DNA from: a virus
Strand: one strand, 5' to 3'
Virus record (IMG/VR): IMGVR_UViG_3300006192_000004
Coordinates: 1 to 64,000 of that record
DNA length: 64,000 nt
The notes beneath the pieces were generated by a model that saw only the letters and a program-made list of their open reading frames with translations, did no database searches and was not told where the DNA came from. A program made the position numbers and the translations under genes. Below are positions 60,227 through 64,000 of the stretch, piece by piece. The stretch's first letter is position 1. Each line of letters opens with the position of its first letter.

Positions 60227-60255
60227 TGCGACGATACCATAGAGGCACCGTCGCA
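60227..60255 (-). terminator. Terminator-like hairpin in the leader of the 84-aa gene
   Basis: On the minus strand TGCGACGGTGCC pairs with GGTATCGTCGCA (with G-U and one mismatch), followed by TCTCTTCTTTTTATTTTTC. It lies between the promoter-like block and the AAAGGAA site. Confidence 0.7.
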
Positions 60256-60311
60256 GTTAACGTATTAACAAAGTGATTTCATTGATTCTTCACGTTAATA
60301 TCAATAAAGTA

Positions 60312-60340
60312 ATATAGGTTTCACTTTTTCTTGAAACACA
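60312..60340 (-). promoter_or_regulatory. Extended early-promoter-like block, copy 2
   Basis: The minus strand reads TGTGTTTCAAGAAAA then AGTGAAACCTATAT with TAC after it, giving a full TATATTAC core. The 29-bp block is nearly identical to 12282..12310. It lies about 120 nt before the ATG of the 84-aa gene. Confidence 0.7.
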
Positions 60341-60347
60341 CTTTACC

Positions 60348-61277
60348 TTAGTAATACTTCGCTAGATCAATTAATACAACGTCTTTATCTTCCGTAGAGC
60401 GCTCGTAGCGACCATTGGTATTTGTCATTGTCACACCAGCTTGCTCATGACGTGTCATGGATAATAAGCGACCTTCGCTATCGTAGGCATTTGTAATCAA
60501 TGCGACTAATGCACCGTCCTGAGACTGCTTCACCAAATTCCCTTGAGCATCCCATTCGAAGTTTACGATGGACATCTTACCAAATACATCTGGCAGTTTT
60601 GAACGAACACATTTACCGTCTTCGTATTCATGATAGATTTTAGTAGAAAACATATCACGGGTTAAAGCTGGGATGCGCCCCTTCTTATCGCGTTGCACCG
60701 ATGCATGGACTTCTTCAACACAGAAACCGTCTTTAAATAGGAAACGCTCAATATTAACGTTGCCCGTGTCGACATAACTCTGTTGATCGCTTGCAGGAAC
60801 CATTACAGGAGTAATGATTTCTTTCAGTAGGTCATCTTTGTACTTACATTCGTTAAGTACGTTTAATACCTTACCCGTCTCGGTTTCTACAATGGCCTGA
60901 CGAATGACTCGCCCGTCAGACATGCGGTATGTACTATGAACGCTCTGTTCGCCTAGGTTTGTAAAACCGACGAAGGTATGGCCAGACTCATCGTCATAAT
61001 GGAAGAACTCGTTACCAAACTGCGCATGGGCACAAAGTGGTTCACCGTTCTCGTTCCATAGTAAGAGTTTTACGGCTTCAACGATTTCTTTTACCCAACT
61101 CCCTTCCAGTGTCACGAATTGCTTTACGGTACACGGAATGATATTATTGTGTTTTAAGATTTCGATGTAATGTGGATTCATTCCTAAAACGTTCAATATG
61201 CGTTCATTGACCGAGTGTCCCAGCGTGACAGCATGGATATCATCGATGGCATTGTTCGTTGCTTGTACTTCAGACAT
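60348..61277 (-). CDS. YD-repeat-like protein (309 aa)
   Basis: Several segments resemble YD/Rhs repeats: WNENGEPLCAHAQF, FEWDAQGNLVKQSQDG, YDSEGRLLSMTRHEQ. Such repeats normally build large extracellular shells of Rhs toxins, but this protein is only 309 aa with no signal peptide and no toxin domain. The start follows AAGGAA. A TATAATCC promoter-like box lies about 35 nt upstream. A homologue of Rhs is uncertain; a lone beta-hairpin repeat protein is the safer reading. Confidence 0.55.
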   Translation of the reverse strand: MSEVQATNNAIDDIHAVTLGHSVNERILNVLGMNPHYIEILKHNNIIPCTVKQFVTLEGSWVKEIVEAVKLLLWNENGEPLCAHAQFGNEFFHYDDESGHTFVGFTNLGEQSVHSTYRMSDGRVIRQAIVETETGKVLNVLNECKYKDDLLKEIITPVMVPASDQQSYVDTGNVNIERFLFKDGFCVEEVHASVQRDKKGRIPALTRDMFSTKIYHEYEDGKCVRSKLPDVFGKMSIVNFEWDAQGNLVKQSQDGALVALITNAYDSEGRLLSMTRHEQAGVTMTNTNGRYERSTEDKDVVLIDLAKYY

Positions 61278-61344
61278 GTCAAATGTTCCTTGTTTATAGT
61301 GAGGGAATATGGATTATACCATTTTTGCTAAAGGTTTAATTCTA

Positions 61345-61908
61345 CTAAGGGAGCAGATGGGATACCAGCGAGCGAATCTGCATCTGTAAAAGATTCCAGT
61401 TATCGTTAAACCACACGCCATGGAGTTGGTCATGGTTTAGTGCTTTAACGGCATCTATCGTGCGTTTAAAATCATCCACTAGGATGACGTGGTCATAGTC
61501 ATCTAAATACTCACTCAAAGCCTCTGGTTTTTCTGAGCTTTGCTCGACAAGACCAAATACGCCATCGCTGTGCGCTAAAGGAATCGAAGCCCTTAACCAT
61601 TCATATTTATGATTAAAGACATCGGCCGGACTAGGATGATATCCGCCGTCTGCCGTTAGCCAGCCAAACTCAACATAGTCGCCGTATTCTTTTTGAAGTT
61701 TATGCCAATAGGACATAAACCCGTCTAGAACAGGTAGGTTCATAAAGAGCTCTGGGTCTTTGTGATACACCTCTGTAAGTAATTCTAGTCGCCGCTCATG
61801 GTGATTAAGCCACTCGATGGTTTGCCCAGGGAAGTGCTTATCCAGGACATAGCCACGCCAGTCGGCACACAGCCCATCCATGTCATTGAGTAATAAAATG
61901 CGTTTCAT
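61345..61908 (-). CDS. HAD-family 5'-nucleotidase-like phosphatase (187 aa)
   Basis: Motif I is NDMDG (Asp9 nucleophile, Asp11) near the amino end, motif II around FGWLTADGG, and the acidic motif near VILVDDFKRTID. This is the layout of 5'(3')-deoxyribonucleotidases (NT5C type). It would remove phosphate from nucleoside monophosphates and shift nucleotide pools during infection. It is followed by uncharacterised early-type genes. The substrate is not determined by sequence. Confidence 0.72.
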   Translation of the reverse strand: MKRILLLNDMDGLCADWRGYVLDKHFPGQTIEWLNHHERRLELLTEVYHKDPELFMNLPVLDGFMSYWHKLQKEYGDYVEFGWLTADGGYHPSPADVFNHKYEWLRASIPLAHSDGVFGLVEQSSEKPEALSEYLDDYDHVILVDDFKRTIDAVKALNHDQLHGVWFNDNWNLLQMQIRSLVSHLLP

Positions 61909-61920
61909 CGCTCTTTATCC

Positions 61921-62412
61921 TTATTTAAAAGTAGGGAAGCGTATATTGACATAAATGCCACATCGCTGCAGCGAAGTCAAATGTTGTAAAAACAGTGAAG
62001 GTGGGTTACCTGCCATCCAGCGATTAACCAGTATCTCTGGTGCACCACTGATGGTAACCACGTCTTTCGCTGTTAGTGATCGCTTCTTTACTACTCTGGA
62101 AAAGCCACAGTCCGCCGTTAGGAAAGAACTACTATCATACGGCATTTTGATATAGGGTAAAAATGACTCGTAAGGGAGAATATGAATATGGATACTATAA
62201 CCCATGGCTTTTAGTAGCTTTAATGACGGTAATACATTGAGCTCTAGTGACTTCGCCGAAATAAATCTCAAGTAATAAGTTTCATTATATCCACAATCCC
62301 TACTGTGTTGGGTTTTCCCTACTGGAAAGGTTTCAATCTGCTTAGCCAATGTCCATGTGGATAACTTAGTCAGCCCTAGCGTCTTTGCTTTTGTTCTATC
62401 AAAGGGAATCAT
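61921..62412 (-). CDS. Uncharacterised protein (163 aa)
   Basis: The protein has basic segments (KTLGLTKLSTWT, RVVKKRSLTAKDV) and a possible helix-turn-helix-like pair (AKDVVTISGAPEILVNRWMAGNPPSLFLQHL) near residues 110-145 that could bind DNA. Its start overlaps the end of the 152-aa gene by 14 nt. The assignment is tentative. Confidence 0.5.
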   Translation of the reverse strand: MIPFDRTKAKTLGLTKLSTWTLAKQIETFPVGKTQHSRDCGYNETYYLRFISAKSLELNVLPSLKLLKAMGYSIHIHILPYESFLPYIKMPYDSSSFLTADCGFSRVVKKRSLTAKDVVTISGAPEILVNRWMAGNPPSLFLQHLTSLQRCGIYVNIRFPTFK

Positions 62413-62857
62413 AGCGTCGATTAAACTCCTCTACCGTAACGTGTAAATGTGTTTCTGACCTAGGTCGAGACATATCTTTTAATATGTGCTCTAAATCGTC
62501 CTCTAAGCTACATTTTAAAGAGATATCCTTTTTCATGATAGAATGGTACCCCTTTATAAGAATATCTTTTAGAGAGCCATATGTGGCGATTAACTGAGAC
62601 TCACCAATGTCACTATATAGGGTGGACTGTAAGAGGACTGCGCCCAATAACACTTCCGTTGCAATGACATCTTGTCCCGGTATTCTAATGCATAGCGGAA
62701 ACAGTAAAACAGATGGATTATCTTCCGAAGGAACCCATGACTGTTTAGGTATTACACTGGTGCTTTGGTACTCTACAGACTCTTTGTCAAAGACTCCGAT
62801 AACCGTTAGGTCCTGCGTACGAGCAGACACCAAGATGTCTTCTAGTGGGTTTGCCAT
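62399..62857 (-). CDS. Uncharacterised protein (152 aa)
   Basis: The protein has a strong TAAGGAGG ribosome binding site, indicating high expression. It is acidic-to-neutral with a Val/Leu-rich middle (IRIPGQDVIATEVLLGAVLLQSTLYS) and a helical end. No recognised domain. The overlap with the next gene suggests coupled translation. Confidence 0.58.
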   Translation of the reverse strand: MANPLEDILVSARTQDLTVIGVFDKESVEYQSTSVIPKQSWVPSEDNPSVLLFPLCIRIPGQDVIATEVLLGAVLLQSTLYSDIGESQLIATYGSLKDILIKGYHSIMKKDISLKCSLEDDLEHILKDMSRPRSETHLHVTVEEFNRRYDSL

Positions 62858-62867
62858 TACGACCTCC

Positions 62868-63197
62868 TTATTTACGGTGTTTCTTACACGCGTCCCGTTT
62901 AGCCTTACGATCTTTCAGTACGTCTTTACGGCGACGTTTAAACACATTTACTTCTTTACCTTGTTCGTCATTCCAGTGTTCTTCTTCAGATTTACCTGGC
63001 AGTGGACGAGATACCAGTGCTTTCTTCCAGCTGTCGTCGCTTTGAAAGCCATCCACTGCTGATACATCGATGGAAGGATAAGTCATCGCTGGGCAAAGAC
63101 AGTCTGCCATTAATATGGCGGCCTTTTGTGAACGATACGATAACCCGATAGAGGGACCTGCTCCAATGACACATGTACCCATATATTCTGTTCCCAT
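62868..63197 (-). CDS. Small protein with very basic tail (109 aa)
   Basis: The amino half has MGTCVIGAGPSIGLSYRSQKAA, a Gly-rich loop. The last 30 residues are strongly basic (VFKRRRKDVLKDRKAKRDACKKHRK), which suggests nucleic acid binding. The frame lies between two co-directional genes. Function unknown. Confidence 0.55.
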   Translation of the reverse strand: MGTEYMGTCVIGAGPSIGLSYRSQKAAILMADCLCPAMTYPSIDVSAVDGFQSDDSWKKALVSRPLPGKSEEEHWNDEQGKEVNVFKRRRKDVLKDRKAKRDACKKHRK

Positions 63198-63212
63198 GGC
63201 TTTGTTCCCGTG

Positions 63213-63707
63213 TTAGAAGGTGACCTGGTCGTCTATAAGGTTCCACTGCACATGTGGGGCTTGTTTGTCCATCACGCGTGTAAGTTTAGACAGTTCTTTA
63301 TCTAAACGTACATCCCAGTCTGACTCAGTACAGGTTACCGTAATGCATTTAGGCTGGCGGTTACGCTTGAGCCCACGGATTTGAATGGCAACCAGACAGT
63401 CATATTTAAAGCTAATGCTGTGTGCTGGCATACGACTATGTATCGTTTCGTATTCCATGTTTACATGAACGCCGTCCGGAGATAATGTTGACTGGGCAAT
63501 CAACCCCATATGTTCTTTCGCATTCGCCGCCACTGGCACTATCCACGCTTTTAAGCCAGGACCCATAGGGACGGCGAAAAGGTTAGTTAGGGTTTCATCC
63601 CAGCTCTCGTCTGGTTTACCGAGTAAAAACCTCCCCTCTAGGCCATACTTTTCAATTAGCTTAACCATCGTACCTACGTTGGCGATATCAAAGATTGTAT
63701 TCTGCAT
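63213..63707 (-). CDS. Uncharacterised protein (164 aa)
   Basis: The start MQNTIFDIANVG follows TGGAGA. It is a soluble alpha/beta protein (LFAVPMGPGLKAWIVPVAA, ISFKYDCLVAIQIRGLKRNRQPKCITVTC) without a recognised family. It is the first gene after the terminator at 63770, so a promoter should lie in 63708..63769; TTTTATAATTC is a candidate. Confidence 0.55.
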   Translation of the reverse strand: MQNTIFDIANVGTMVKLIEKYGLEGRFLLGKPDESWDETLTNLFAVPMGPGLKAWIVPVAANAKEHMGLIAQSTLSPDGVHVNMEYETIHSRMPAHSISFKYDCLVAIQIRGLKRNRQPKCITVTCTESDWDVRLDKELSKLTRVMDKQAPHVQWNLIDDQVTF

Positions 63708-63769
63708 TATGGTTCTCCATTTAAAAGGTTAATATTTATAAGACAAAGAATTATAAAAGGCAATAAAAT

Positions 63770-63799
63770 AAGACTGTAGTGCCGAAACACTACAGTCTT
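63770..63799 (-). terminator. Terminator after the gene entering from the right edge
   Basis: AAGACTGTAGTG pairs perfectly with CACTACAGTCTT around a six-base loop and is followed on the minus strand by ATTTTATT. It lies 8 nt past the stop of the partial gene. Confidence 0.85.
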
Positions 63800-63806
63800 A
63801 TTATGT

Positions 63807-64000
63807 TTACTCAATGACCGATTCTAAAAACGCGGCATTAGAAATTCGTGTAATGCTATCAACCGAAATCGATAGACTCGCATCACTGTCGGTTACTTCA
63901 CAGCCTAAGATATATCCGCCCGGTGACGGGATGGAGTTTTCATCGGCGATGGTAATTAACAATGCAGTGAAGGTGCCGGATGTGACACCTGTAGGCAGTG
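63807..64000 (-). CDS. Partial gene: carboxyl end of an uncharacterised protein
   Basis: An open frame without a start within the window ends ...SISVDSITRISNAAFLESVIE before TAA. The 64 visible residues are beta-rich (GTFTALLITIADENSIPSPGGYILGCEVTDSDASLSISVD), compatible with a structural or fibre-type protein. The amino end lies beyond 64000. Confidence 0.6.
   Translation of the reverse strand, partial: LPTGVTSGTFTALLITIADENSIPSPGGYILGCEVTDSDASLSISVDSITRISNAAFLESVIE

Noticed and set aside
62992-63246. 84-aa minus-strand ORF overlapping two genes
   Set aside because: Overlaps the 109-aa and 164-aa genes in another frame without its own start signal.
1-64000. tRNA genes, CRISPR arrays, integrase or transposases
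   Set aside because: None were recognised on reading either strand; a tRNA search program was not available, so degenerate tRNAs cannot be fully excluded.

Overview
The window is part of the genome of a lytic jumbo myovirus of the PhiKZ-like, nucleus-forming type (Chimalliviridae-like). The evidence is a contractile tail sheath and tube pair, a T4 gp21-type prohead protease, a virion-type multisubunit RNA polymerase (beta and a split beta-prime), a very large M23-peptidase tail protein beside beta-prime, a RecA-like ATPase, an RNase H, two inner-body-like proteins and a central-spike-like protein. Gene density is near 95 percent with short operons on both strands. No tRNA, integrase, transposase, CRISPR array or homing endonuclease was seen. 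The host is probably a gammaproteobacterium, perhaps Vibrio-like; this is inference from general character, not proof.

Layout. 0-5.6 kb: three minus-strand probable virion proteins. 5.8-8.7 kb: tail sheath and tube (plus). 8.7-12.2 kb: small minus-strand accessory genes, including a run of short membrane proteins that share a start motif (MFATIK). 12.3-15.8 kb: prohead protease and virion genes. 15.9-22.0 kb: RNA polymerase beta (1311 aa) and a beta-prime amino-terminal fragment. 22.1-29.5 kb: giant tail protein with peptidoglycan hydrolase domain, and a second virion protein. 29.6-36.5 kb: mostly uncharacterised minus genes ending in the RecA-like gene. 36.6-44.5 kb: inner-body-like pair, SbcC/Rad50-like ATPase, spike-like protein, RNase H fusion and a spanin pair. 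44.6-58.8 kb: baseplate and tail-fibre/adhesin locus with duplicated modules and fibre-assembly-like genes. 58.8-64 kb: small minus-strand early-type genes, with one gene running off the end.

The standout feature is a 498-nt ORF-less group I intron (20065..20562, minus) that interrupts the catalytic GADFDGD motif of beta-prime. Exon 1 ends GCG GAT and exon 2 begins TTT GAT GGA GAT. The 5' splice site has a six-pair P1 helix with the expected U-G wobble, the intron ends in G, and the P7 strands GACTAT/ATAGTC are present. Without splicing, translation stops six codons into the intron and removes two of the three metal-binding aspartates. Active polymerase from this gene should therefore depend on splicing.

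Other structure worth attention: repeated early-promoter-like elements with a TATATTAC core (two of them within a nearly identical 29-bp block); terminator-like hairpins placed directly before ribosome binding sites; a 90-bp repeat bounding adhesin modules; three fibre proteins with a shared head and divergent tails; a probable two-gene spanin; and short genes at 8743..8922, 15667..15840 and 59336..59461 that are easily missed.
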